20,899 nt of DNA from Candidatus Aminicenantes bacterium UBA4085 (GTDB taxonomy: Bacteria > Acidobacteriota > Aminicenantia > Aminicenantales > UBA4085): the NCBI GenBank assembly GCA_002383325.1, contig DFYJ01000144.1, forward strand, positions 82,044 to 102,942, written 5' to 3'. Under the pieces are notes generated by a model. The model made no database searches and was not told the DNA's origin. It was given only the letters and a program-made list of their open reading frames with translations. Each line of letters starts with the position of its first letter. The first letter of the stretch is position 1. Shown in pieces: positions 1 to 6,880 of this stretch. The position numbers and the translations under genes are program-made.

Positions 1-380
1 AGCCTCGGAAACCATGGCTCCTTGCCCAGCCAATCCGCGACCCTGTCATCCAACCGGATCCGGCCTTCGTCGATGAGCTGCAGGGCCACGGCCGCGACGT
101 AGGTCTTGCCGACGCTGCCCATAAGCAGGCGGTCGGACGGCTTGAGCGGGATGGATGCTTCCCGGTCGGCCAACCCGGCGGTCAAGCCGATCGTGGTCCC
201 ATCGGCCAGAACGAGTCCGGCCGACACTCCGATCCGCTTTGCGCCCGCCGCAGCCGCGTCCAGGACGGCCTGCAGGCGCGGCTTCAACGCGTCCGGGTCC
301 TGTCCCCGCAGATGCGGGCTGAAAAGCGGGGACGCGAGCAGCGCGGTCAGGAATATGAGGACGGCGGCAAATTTCTTCGT
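1..380 (-). CDS. Beta-lactamase-family serine hydrolase, N-terminal part (cut by window edge)
   Basis: The reading frame stays open from about 380 to the window edge and gives about 126 residues. Residues 2-27 look like a signal peptide: K-K, then a hydrophobic stretch ending near SPLFSPHLRG. From residue 30 the sequence follows the beta-lactamase/penicillin-binding-protein fold (PF00144 type). The motif MGSVGKTY holds the S-x-x-K nucleophile/base pair at S89 and K92, followed by ALQLIDEGRIRLDDRVADWL, which is typical of that family. Members act outside the cytoplasm as esterases, D-aminopeptidases or beta-lactamases, and the substrate cannot be told from this part. There is no ATG, GTG or TTG at the expected start. 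An ACG (378-380) sits five bases after a strong Shine-Dalgarno, and I take it as the start or as a mutated ATG. The gene overlaps the end of the VOC gene by 34 bases, so it is probably the last of three co-transcribed genes. The fold is clear; the start is uncertain. Confidence 0.8.
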
Positions 381-760
381 GGCTTCTCCCCTTCCTTTTC
401 AAACTGCAGCAGCTCCACCAGCATGCCGTTGTGGAGAATCATCGTCACGCGAACCCCGCCGGACGGGCTGGACGGCTCGCCGAGCAGGGTTTTTCCGGCC
501 AGGGCCGCGTCCAGGTCGTCCACCTCGAAGGCGATATGGGGGACGGTGCGGACCAGATCGATAATGGGATAGTCGGGGTCAAAGCGCATCCACTCGACTC
601 CGTAGGGGCTGGTCGGAAATCCCGACACGTGCAGCTTGAGATTCGGCAGGTGAACTTCGCCGGGCCTGGGCTTCGTCGTTGGGATGCCCATGTGATGGTA
701 TCGCCAGCCCCACTCCGCCACCGCTCGGGGCGGCTCTCCATCCTCACGAATCCGGTCCAT
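347..760 (-). CDS. VOC (glyoxalase/bleomycin-resistance fold) family protein
   Basis: The product is 137 residues with no signal peptide, so cytoplasmic. It reads as a VOC-superfamily protein with paired beta-alpha-beta-beta-beta modules: an early YHHMGIPT strand, VEWMRFDPD, then VPHIAFEVDDLDAAL and a closing MLVELLQF. The His near residue 22, the His of VPH and the Glu of VELL are in the places where VOC enzymes bind a divalent metal, which suggests a lyase, isomerase or dioxygenase-type metal site; no substrate can be named. I chose the ATG at 758-760 because GGAGAAGGAGAG lies just upstream. A TTG at 796 and an ATG at 784 in the same frame lack such a site. The gene starts 41 bases after the redoxin stop, and its end overlaps the hydrolase. 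Confidence 0.75.
   Translation of the reverse strand: MDRIREDGEPPRAVAEWGWRYHHMGIPTTKPRPGEVHLPNLKLHVSGFPTSPYGVEWMRFDPDYPIIDLVRTVPHIAFEVDDLDAALAGKTLLGEPSSPSGGVRVTMILHNGMLVELLQFEKEGEKPRRNLPPSSYS
386..397 (-). promoter_or_regulatory. Strong Shine-Dalgarno for the serine hydrolase
   Basis: Read on the minus strand the sequence is AAGGAAGGGGAG, ending five bases before ACG AAG AAA. It lies inside the 3' end of the upstream VOC gene. This site and the signal-peptide-like frame that follows are what place the hydrolase start at 380, although the codon there is ACG. Confidence 0.55.
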
Positions 761-801
761 GCCCGCTCTCCTTCTCCGCCTCATCGCCGATTCCAAGGCT
801 G

Positions 802-1521
802 TTACTTATCCATGATCTCCAGAAACTTCAGGAGGTACTCGGCCAAGGGCCGGTCGAAGGTCGTCTGGCTGATGTACTTGAAGCGGACGATGCCCTTGGC
901 GTCGATGAGAAAGACGGTCGGGATGTTCTGATCGATCTTGGCCCCGTTCCACTCCAGGGTGAACAGGCCCAGTCCCTTGGATACTCGGGCCCCCTCGTCG
1001 ATCAGGACGGGGAACGGGAACGGCACCTGCCCCTTCTCGTAGAGATAGCGGTGCGGGAAGGTCTTCCTCATGAGCGCCACCCGAGCCTTGGCCTTTTCAT
1101 CCAGGACGGCGCCCTCGACCGGATTTTTCCACATGTCGATGTCGTTGAGCTGGCTGGGGAACGCCTCGGCCCACTTCCGGACCATGTCTTTCCCGTACGG
1201 CAGGACGAAAAGCACCTCGACGTTGCGCGCCTTGCGGAAGCCCGAGGAGGCCTCCAGGGCCGCCAGCTCCAAGTACTGGTAGTTGCAGACGTGACACCAG
1301 TGCTTTTCCCCCGCCAGGCCGCGGGGAAAGACGAGCAGGATGTTCTTGCCGGCCAGCCCGGCGATGCTCGCTTCACCGCCTTGCATGACGGGCAGGGCGA
1401 AGTCGGGCATGGACTGGCCGAGGCTGACGGGCTTGAGGTCCTGGGCGGCGGCCGGGGCGGCCGTTAGAGCCAGGGCGGCCGCGAAGAACAGGACCAGGCT
1501 TCGGAATCGCGATGGAACCAT
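802..1521 (-). CDS. Secreted redoxin (AhpC/TSA-TlpA-like thioredoxin fold)
   Basis: The product is 239 residues. An N-terminal signal peptide (about residues 1-27, ending AAPAAAQ) sends it to the periplasm or outer face. The body is a thioredoxin-fold redoxin: GQSMPDFALPVMQGGEAS, then NILLVFPRGL, with the C-x-x-C motif HWCHVC (C76 and C79), and later IPTVFLIDAKGIVRFKYIS, the usual cis-Pro/strand region. Such proteins reduce disulfides or peroxides. A C-H-V-C active site with an insertion between the first strand and the motif is not a standard AhpC peroxidatic site, so disulfide exchange is as likely as peroxidase activity. The start ATG at 1519-1521 follows AAGGAG; an upstream in-frame ATG at 1545 has no such site. 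A TACAAT hexamer at 1593-1598 (minus strand) may be its -10, but no -35 is visible. It is probably the first gene of the unit reaching the window edge. Confidence 0.85.
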   Translation of the reverse strand: MVPSRFRSLVLFFAAALALTAAPAAAQDLKPVSLGQSMPDFALPVMQGGEASIAGLAGKNILLVFPRGLAGEKHWCHVCNYQYLELAALEASSGFRKARNVEVLFVLPYGKDMVRKWAEAFPSQLNDIDMWKNPVEGAVLDEKAKARVALMRKTFPHRYLYEKGQVPFPFPVLIDEGARVSKGLGLFTLEWNGAKIDQNIPTVFLIDAKGIVRFKYISQTTFDRPLAEYLLKFLEIMDK

Positions 1522-1645
1522 GATCCAATCTCCTTGTTTCCGCATCGGGCCGTTTCGCGCAGCCCGGCTTCCATGGGGGAAGCGAGGGCTCCATTGTACT
1601 TCAAATCGGAGCCGGCCGCGGGAGGCCCATCAGGGACGATCGCCC

Positions 1646-3109
1646 TCAGAGCCCGCGATAGCGGAAGTCCCTGAACTCGGCTGTCCCGGTCCCCGCGGCA
1701 AAAAGCGCGATCTTGAGCGTGCCCCAGGTCCGGAAGGTCTCGTGATGGTAGCCCGACATCTCCAGCCCGCCGAAAAACTCGCGATCGTAGACGAGGAGCA
1801 AGCCCGCTTCGGTCCCGGCCGGGACTTCGACCTCGACCTGCGCCTCATAAGAGTGGTTCAAGGCCATGACCGTCAGCATCGCGCCCTCGCCGGCCGAAGC
1901 GCCCCGGGCTTGGACCCGCAAAACGCCCCCGCCCGGGCGGAATTCGCCGGGACCCGCCGCAGCGCCCCAGCGCCGCCACGGTAAGCCCAGGCGCTCGGAA
2001 ACAAAATCGTCGGAGAGCGGGAAGCCGTGCCCGACGCTTTCCCCAGCGGGCTTGCGGAGCGGGCCGCCCGGATCCGCCCCCTCGGGGATGCGGGGCCAGC
2101 CGTCTTCCGTCCATTCCACCGGGACAAGCAGGGTGGAGCGGCCGAGCGAGCGGAAGTCGTTCTCGTAGGCGTGATACATCATCCACCAGGTCCCGTCGGC
2201 GGCCTCCAGAATTGTGCCGTGGCCCTGCGACCACCAGCGCTCGGCTCGATGGCGGGTCCGCAAAAGCGGATTGGAAGGCATGTTCGTCCAAGGACCGGCC
2301 GGAGACATAGCGCGGGCTACGACGGCCATGTGGCTGGTCGAAGGGCCCGCCGTCCCGCCCTGGGCCGAGACGAGATAGTAATACCCGCCGCGCCGGAAGA
2401 GCTTGGGACTTTCCAGGCAGAAACACTCGATGTTCCAATCCGCCGGGATGGGCCAGCCCGCGTAGGCCTTGACGGGCTGGCCTTCTGTCTTTTTGCCGTC
2501 GGCCGCCAGCCGGATCATCATGCCGCCCGACAGGTAAAGGTAGCGGTTTCCGGCCTCGTCCGCGATAGGACAGGGGTCGATGCCGCCGACTCGGAGATCG
2601 ATCGGCTCGCTCCAGGGGCCGGCCGGATCCTTGGCCGTGATGACGAAGTTCGTCCGGCGCCGCGTCCCGTCGGGGTCCGTGACCATGGCTGGGAAGTAGA
2701 TGATGAACTCGCCGCCGCGGAAGCTGATGTCGGGCGCCCACACGTCTCCCACAGGCTTGGTCAGTGCCGGCCCCAGCGGCCGCCAATTCACCAGGTCGCG
2801 GGAGTGCCAGACCAGCAGCCCCGGCACGGCCGTGCCGGGCGTGTGGGTCATGTAGTAATCGTAGCCGACCCGGACGACACTCGGATCGGGATAGTCGCCG
2901 GGCAGGATGGGATTGAGATAGGTCCCGTCGCCCCGGTCCGCGATCGGCTGGCCTTCCGCCTTGACTTGGGCCGCGCGGTTGTCCGCCGGCGCCCGGTCCC
3001 CGGCCGCCGAGGCCGCGGCGGCCAGGACCAGGCACGCCGCCGCGAACCGGAAGCTGGGGGCCCGGCAGCCGCTTAAGGCCGGGATCCAAGAGAGAGCAGG
3101 ATGGAGCAT
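1646..3109 (-). CDS. Secreted glycoside hydrolase family 43 protein (beta-xylosidase/arabinofuranosidase type)
   Basis: The product is 487 residues. It has a signal peptide (about 1-36), a five-bladed beta-propeller (about 60-345) and a C-terminal beta-sandwich (about 370-487, beginning LSDDFVSERLGLPWRRW). All three GH43 carboxylates are visible: the base D75 in GDYPDPSVV, the pKa modulator D127 in VWAPDISF and the acid E233 in CLESPKLF. The family cleaves xylosides or alpha-L-arabinofuranosides with inversion, here outside the cytoplasm on plant-type or other pentose-containing polymers; the exact substrate cannot be read. The length and the C-terminal sandwich fit two-domain GH43 enzymes. 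The ATG at 3107-3109 follows CCTGGAGGC. No transporter or second glycosidase lies beside it, so it seems to be a single-gene unit with its own promoter. Confidence 0.9.
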   Translation of the reverse strand: MLHPALSWIPALSGCRAPSFRFAAACLVLAAAASAAGDRAPADNRAAQVKAEGQPIADRGDGTYLNPILPGDYPDPSVVRVGYDYYMTHTPGTAVPGLLVWHSRDLVNWRPLGPALTKPVGDVWAPDISFRGGEFIIYFPAMVTDPDGTRRRTNFVITAKDPAGPWSEPIDLRVGGIDPCPIADEAGNRYLYLSGGMMIRLAADGKKTEGQPVKAYAGWPIPADWNIECFCLESPKLFRRGGYYYLVSAQGGTAGPSTSHMAVVARAMSPAGPWTNMPSNPLLRTRHRAERWWSQGHGTILEAADGTWWMMYHAYENDFRSLGRSTLLVPVEWTEDGWPRIPEGADPGGPLRKPAGESVGHGFPLSDDFVSERLGLPWRRWGAAAGPGEFRPGGGVLRVQARGASAGEGAMLTVMALNHSYEAQVEVEVPAGTEAGLLLVYDREFFGGLEMSGYHHETFRTWGTLKIALFAAGTGTAEFRDFRYRGL

Positions 3110-3139
3110 CGTCCGCCTCCAGGAGGTACGCGAGGCTTC

Positions 3140-3169
3140 ATCTTATCAGGGAAGGAAGAGGGTTTCCAA
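3140..3169 (-). promoter_or_regulatory. Putative promoter of the GH43 gene
   Basis: On the minus strand TTGGAA (3164-3169) is followed after 18 bases by TAAGAT (3140-3145), preceded by TG as in an extended -10. A start near 3133 would leave a leader of about 24 bases with the GGAGG ribosome site. Each hexamer matches consensus at four of six positions, so support is moderate. Confidence 0.4.
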
Positions 3170-3175
3170 GACCAA

Positions 3176-3201
3176 GCGGCCGGGGGAAGGCCCCCGGCCG
3201 C
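3176..3201 (-). terminator. Hairpin closing the sigma-factor operon
   Basis: A perfect 11-bp stem (GCGGCCGGGGG with CCCCCGGCCGC) encloses a four-base loop, 28 bases after the stop of the gene at 3229-3810. Read in the minus direction it is followed by TTGGTCTTGG, a weak T-rich run, so it is a plausible but imperfect intrinsic terminator. It sits just upstream of the GH43 promoter and would insulate that gene. Confidence 0.6.
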
Positions 3202-3228
3202 TGCGAACGGAATGGAGGTGGACCGAAT

Positions 3229-3810
3229 CTATATCTTGATGGTCGGCGTCCAGGAAGCCGGCGGACTAGTCCGCCCGGAGGGCATGGGACCTTCCGGCGG
3301 CTTTCCACCGGGGGGATTGCCGCCCTGTTGCTGGCCCGGAGGACCCCCGAGGCCGCCGGGGCCGAACTGCCCGGGCTGACCGGGGTCGCCGCCCGGAAGG
3401 CCCGGAGGCCTGGGCCCTTTAAAAATCGGGGGACCGGGCAGGCCTCCCCGGCGGGGCGGAGGCCCCTGCAGGCGCTCCTCGATCCGCCTGATGTTCTCGG
3501 CCGGCAAATGGGCGGCCAAGTCCTTGAACAGCGCTTTGAAGGCGGCGTCGATCTCATCCCGGAAGCGGACGTCGATCTCGTTCATGCGCTTGCTGTGCGC
3601 CGTCAAAAGGGCCTCCACGGCCGGACGCGCGCCGGAGGGGGTCTGCTTGAGAATCTCGTCGCGGAACGGATTCATGAAGCCGCGGCTCCGCTCGGCGAAC
3701 ACGCCGCGGATCTGATGCCGCAGGATCACCCGGTAAGCCGCGCCGCCGACAACCACGCCAAGCGCGAAGGAGAGGATCAATCCCAGACCGATCTTGAACC
3801 GGATGCTCAT
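3229..3810 (-). CDS. Membrane-anchored helical protein with Pro/Gly-rich tail, third gene of the sigma operon
   Basis: The product is 193 residues. One N-terminal membrane helix (about 5-27) is followed by a helical, charged region (about 30-115) containing NEIDVRFRDEIDAAFKALFKDLAAHL. The last 75 residues are rich in proline, glycine and glutamine and are probably disordered outside the membrane. The helical part resembles the periplasmic Spy/CpxP/CnrX-type stress sensors often encoded with ECF sigma factors, but I do not see the LTxxQ motif of Spy/CpxP, so membership is not shown. It starts 15 bases after the anti-sigma-like gene and surely shares its transcript. A role as a co-sensor or chaperone acting on the anti-sigma protein is inferred from that context only. 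The start at 3808-3810 is preceded by GGGAGG. Confidence 0.7.
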   Translation of the reverse strand: MSIRFKIGLGLILSFALGVVVGGAAYRVILRHQIRGVFAERSRGFMNPFRDEILKQTPSGARPAVEALLTAHSKRMNEIDVRFRDEIDAAFKALFKDLAAHLPAENIRRIEERLQGPPPRRGGLPGPPIFKGPRPPGLPGGDPGQPGQFGPGGLGGPPGQQQGGNPPGGKPPEGPMPSGRTSPPASWTPTIKI

Positions 3811-3825
3811 GGCTTCACCTCCCGC

Positions 3826-4233
3826 TTACCACAGTGGCGTCTTCAGCAGCCGGGTGATCGTCAGCGACGAGGCATACGGGATCTCGTGGCTCGGGATCAA
3901 AGCCCCGCCAAGCAGGTTGAACAGGACGAGAATGATGGTGACGATCCCGGCCACCAGGGCGAAGCGGTCGAAAATAGCTCGAAAGGCCAGGCCCGCGACA
4001 TCGATGGCCGCGGCCGGACAGGAAGCCAGCCGGGCCAGGACGCGGTCGGCGAAGCCGGGCCGGAAGCCCGGGACGCCGCTGTCCGCCACAGCCCGGCGCA
4101 AGGCGCCCGTCTTCTCCCTTTCCGCCCGCAGCTCGGGCGATCGGGCCAGGGCCCGCTCGAGACGGCGGCGGCGGCGCTCCGGCCACCCCGGCTCGAAGGA
4201 CCGGAACAGCGTTTTCCGAAAGTCCCTCCTCAT
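3826..4233 (-). CDS. Small single-pass membrane protein, putative anti-sigma factor
   Basis: The product is 135 residues. The N-terminal 75 residues are cytoplasmic-type, very rich in Arg (WPERRRRRLERALARSPELRAERE), with a helical zinc-less anti-sigma-like arrangement: short helices, then ...GFADRVLARLA. One membrane helix follows (about 88-112, FALVAGIVTIILVLFNLLGGALI), then about 23 residues outside. Its ATG overlaps the sigma-factor stop as ATGA, and GGAGG lies just upstream, so the two proteins are made together. Size, topology and position make it the likely membrane anti-sigma factor that holds the ECF sigma factor, although no H-x3-C-x2-C zinc motif is present. The frame is open much further upstream; the overlap and ribosome site fix the start used here. 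Confidence 0.75.
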   Translation of the reverse strand: MRRDFRKTLFRSFEPGWPERRRRRLERALARSPELRAEREKTGALRRAVADSGVPGFRPGFADRVLARLASCPAAAIDVAGLAFRAIFDRFALVAGIVTIILVLFNLLGGALIPSHEIPYASSLTITRLLKTPLW

Positions 4234-4817
4234 AAAATCCTCCTTTCCCCTGACTCCTCCACAGCAGCCAGCCCGTCCACGATGGCCTTCAGCCTGACCT
4301 GCCCCCGCGAAAGCCGGGACAGCACCGTCCCTTGGGGCAGTTGCAGGATGTCGGCCGTTTCGCGGACCGAGTAGCCGTCGATCAGGCGCAGGACCACGAC
4401 CTGGCGGAACTTGGGCTCGAGCCGGCCGAGAGCTTGCCGAACAATCGCCTTGGCTTCCGCTGACCGGCTGCCGTCCGAAAGGCACGAAACGCCGGCGGGG
4501 CGCTCCTCGGCTTCGCGGACCGCTATCCTGTCCCGCTTCCTGCGCTTCAGCTCGTTGAGTGACAGGTTGATGGCAATCCGGACCAGGTAGGTGCCGATCC
4601 GGGCATCCTCCCGGAAGCGGTCCAGAGCCCGGAAGAAGCGGATGAAGGTCTCCTGACCGACATCGTCGACTTCGGGCGCCGGGCCGAGGATCCCGGTCAC
4701 GGTCGCCGCCACCAGCCGTTCATGATGCTCAATGATCTCCCTCTGGGCGGACGGGTCGCCCGCGCGGGCCTGTTCTATAAGGACCCACTCGTCCGCTCCG
4801 CCCGTCCAGTTATCCAT
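4230..4817 (-). CDS. ECF-type RNA polymerase sigma factor (RpoE-like)
   Basis: The product is 195 residues, the usual size of an ECF sigma factor. Region 2 (about 12-90) includes the region 2.2-2.4 helix VDDVGQETFIRFFRALDRFREDARIGTYLVRIAINLSLNELKRRKR. Region 4 (about 125-182) includes LGRLEPKFRQVVVLRLIDGYSVRETADILQLPQGTVLSRLSRGQVRLK, the helix-turn-helix that binds the -35 element. It directs RNA polymerase to a stress or envelope regulon. The gene is the first of a three-gene operon with a membrane anti-sigma-like protein and a membrane-anchored protein. The ATG at 4815-4817 has no good Shine-Dalgarno but lies only a few bases after an ECF-like promoter, so the message may be nearly leaderless. 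Identification is firm; the signal and regulon are unknown. Confidence 0.92.
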   Translation of the reverse strand: MDNWTGGADEWVLIEQARAGDPSAQREIIEHHERLVAATVTGILGPAPEVDDVGQETFIRFFRALDRFREDARIGTYLVRIAINLSLNELKRRKRDRIAVREAEERPAGVSCLSDGSRSAEAKAIVRQALGRLEPKFRQVVVLRLIDGYSVRETADILQLPQGTVLSRLSRGQVRLKAIVDGLAAVEESGERRIL

Positions 4818-4826
4818 TCCATGCGT

Positions 4827-4854
4827 TAGACGCTTTTGGGAGCCCCGGCATTCC
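4827..4854 (-). promoter_or_regulatory. Possible ECF-type (autoregulatory) promoter of the sigma operon
   Basis: On the minus strand GGAAT (4850-4854) is followed after 17 bases by CGTCTA (4827-4832). ECF promoters usually have a GGAA-type -35 and a CGTC/GTC-type -10 at 16-18 bases, so the sigma factor may drive its own operon. The implied start near 4820 is only a few bases from the ATG at 4817. The evidence is pattern only. Confidence 0.35.
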
Positions 4855-4870
4855 GCTCCGACTTCGAAGT

Positions 4871-4900
4871 TTGACAGGCCGCCGAGGGGGCGGCTATGAT
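4871..4900 (+). promoter_or_regulatory. Housekeeping-type promoter for the membrane glycosyltransferase gene
   Basis: TTGACA (4871-4876), an 18-base spacer and TATGAT (4895-4900) form a near-consensus promoter. The -10 covers the first possible ATG (4896-4898). If it is used, transcription starts near 4907 and translation must begin at the in-frame ATG at 4917. If translation begins at 4896, a different promoter is needed. It is divergent from the sigma operon promoter, 17 bases away. Confidence 0.5.
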
Positions 4901-6794
4901 TCCGCCGGCTCTTCCCATGGCGGCCATCACGGCAGCGGCCCTGTTCTGTTCAGCCTATATCCTTGTCCGCAGGCGGCTGGGGCTGCGCCCGGACGAGGCC
5001 CTGCTCGAAGCCTGCCTCCTGGTCTGCCTGGAAGCCGCGGCAACGGTCCAGATCCTGGGCTGGACCGGGTGTCTGACGCCCTTCTCGGTCAGGCTTGCGA
5101 CCGTGGTTTTCCTGGGAATCCACCTGGCCTTGGCTTTCGCGGCCCGTCCTTCCCCGCGAGTCGGACGCCCGCGCCCCCTGCCCCGGTGGCTCCTGCCTGC
5201 CGCCGCCGCCGTCGTTCTCACCTTGGCGGCCCGTCTGTTCCTGGCCCTGCTGGCGCCGCCCGAGGGATGGGACAGCCTCGGCTACCATCTGCCTTTCGTG
5301 GTGCGCTGGATCCGGCAGGGGAACCTGGGTCTTTCCGGCTGGTCCGGGACGCACCGATGGTTCGCCTGGAACGGGGAGCTGCTGTCGGCCTGGTTGGGCC
5401 TTCTCGACGGCGGGCGGTTGACCATGGCCAAGATGCCCCAGCTCCTGGCCCTGCCCCTTCTCGGGGCGGCCGGATCCATCTTGGGCCGCCGCCTGGCCGG
5501 GATCCGATGGGCGGCTGCCTGCGGCCTGGCCTTCATCTCCCTGCCCATCATCCTCATCCAGAGCGGCCTGGCCTATGTGGACGCTCTTTACGCGGCCTTC
5601 TGGACGGCAGCCGTCGCGGCGTCAGTCGCCTGGGCCCGGACGGGCCGGCCGGTCCACCTGGCGTCCTTCGCCGCCGCCGCGGGGCTGGCCTGGGGGACAA
5701 AATCAACCCTATTCTTCCTGGCGCCTCTTCTCATCGTGCCGGCGGTCGCTCTAGCTCGATCGGCCGCCTGCCGGAGGACGTTCGGCCGCTGCTGGCCCGC
5801 AGCCGCGGCTTTGGGTTTGGCGGGCGGCGCGGGCAGCTACATCCGCAATATCGTCCTAACGGGAAATCCCATCTTCCCCTTTGGGTTGTCGTTGGGCGGG
5901 TTGAAGATCTTCTCCGGCGTCGTCTCGGCGGCGGACATGCCCGCGGCCTACCAGAGCTGGTTCGTCCCCTCGGCCTGGGGCTGGCTTCTCTATCCGTTCA
6001 AAGAGACCGTGCGGGGGGTCTGGGGCTACACCCATCTCAACGGCTTCGGCCCGCTGTTCGCCGTCGGGTGGCTGCTTTTCGCCGCGGCCGTTTGGACGGC
6101 CGTGCGGAAGCGCGATGGGATACTCGGCGCGTTCTTGTCGCTTTTCCCCGCCTCGCTTCTTCTCTTCTTCACCCTCCAGCCCGTCCGCCTCCCCCGCTAT
6201 GTCATCTTCCTGGCCCCGATTCCCATTGTCGGCCTGGCCGCCATGATCGGGAAGGCGCGGGGAATAGGGAGGAAGGCCGCCAGGGCGGCTTGGACGCTGG
6301 CCATTGTCGCCGGATGCGCCGGGGTCTGGGCCTACATGGCCCGCCAGCCTGGCTACAGGGCCGTGGGGAAGGGGCTCTTGTCAGGGCGCCTGATCGACGC
6401 GCACGCCTATTATCGGGCCCAATACGGCTCCTTGGGGGAAGCTTGGGAAGCTCTCGACAGCGCCCTCGTCGACGGGGACACGGTCGCGGTCAACTACGGG
6501 GAGCTTCAGCTGCCTTGGGCCGGCCATCCGCCCCGGGCCGACGTCCGGGTCGTGGTTCTGGGCCGCTCACCTTATCGGGGAGTTCCGGGCGGTGAGACGG
6601 AGGAGGAATGGCTGGCCGCGATCGAGCGGCTTAGGGCCCGATTCCTCGTCGTCTGGACGCCGGCCTGGGCTCCGGAGGCGGGAGGGCGCGAGCGCGCGGC
6701 CGTCCAGGCCCGGCCGGAGAGGTTCGAGAGGATGGCCCAAACGTTGTCGGCCGCCTTCGGCCGGGTCGATATCTTCCGCATCCGGAACCGGTGA
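4896..6794 (+). CDS. Polytopic membrane GT-C-type glycosyltransferase-like protein
   Basis: The product is up to 632 residues with about 11-13 membrane helices in residues 1-480, then a soluble domain of about 150 residues. After the third helix comes APPEGWDSLGYHLPFVVRWIRQGNLGL, the first large outer loop with an acidic residue, as in GT39/GT83 dolichyl- or polyprenyl-phosphate sugar transferases (PMT, ArnT type). Later YIRNIVLTGNPIFPF is also typical of such proteins. These enzymes move a sugar or aminosugar from a lipid-phosphate carrier to protein, lipid or glycan outside the cytoplasm; the acceptor is unknown. The C-terminal part (DGDTVAVNYGELQLPW, RFLVVWTP) is a soluble Rossmann-like region. 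The start at 4896 follows GAGGGGG, but the promoter position favours 4917, which would shorten the protein by seven residues. The next gene follows after 86 bases on the same strand. Confidence 0.75.
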   Translation: MIPPALPMAAITAAALFCSAYILVRRRLGLRPDEALLEACLLVCLEAAATVQILGWTGCLTPFSVRLATVVFLGIHLALAFAARPSPRVGRPRPLPRWLLPAAAAVVLTLAARLFLALLAPPEGWDSLGYHLPFVVRWIRQGNLGLSGWSGTHRWFAWNGELLSAWLGLLDGGRLTMAKMPQLLALPLLGAAGSILGRRLAGIRWAAACGLAFISLPIILIQSGLAYVDALYAAFWTAAVAASVAWARTGRPVHLASFAAAAGLAWGTKSTLFFLAPLLIVPAVALARSAACRRTFGRCWPAAAALGLAGGAGSYIRNIVLTGNPIFPFGLSLGGLKIFSGVVSAADMPAAYQSWFVPSAWGWLLYPFKETVRGVWGYTHLNGFGPLFAVGWLLFAAAVWTAVRKRDGILGAFLSLFPASLLLFFTLQPVRLPRYVIFLAPIPIVGLAAMIGKARGIGRKAARAAWTLAIVAGCAGVWAYMARQPGYRAVGKGLLSGRLIDAHAYYRAQYGSLGEAWEALDSALVDGDTVAVNYGELQLPWAGHPPRADVRVVVLGRSPYRGVPGGETEEEWLAAIERLRARFLVVWTPAWAPEAGGRERAAVQARPERFERMAQTLSAAFGRVDIFRIRNR

Positions 6795-6880
6795 CTCAGC
6801 CCGGAAGGGCGGCCCAACCCGCTGCGGCGGGATCATGGTAGAATCGGGCTCTTCTCCCGTTTCCGGGAAAGGAGACGCTC

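Noticed and set aside
2027..3076. Long open frame of 349 codons on the plus strand opposite the GH43 gene
   Set aside because: It is antisense to a gene with complete catalytic motifs, has low-complexity Arg/Gly/Ala-rich translation and no domain. High GC makes such frames common.
4871..6595. 574-codon frame on the plus strand overlapping the glycosyltransferase gene
   Set aside because: The translation is Arg/Gly/Pro-rich with no membrane or domain pattern, while the other frame gives a coherent polytopic membrane protein.
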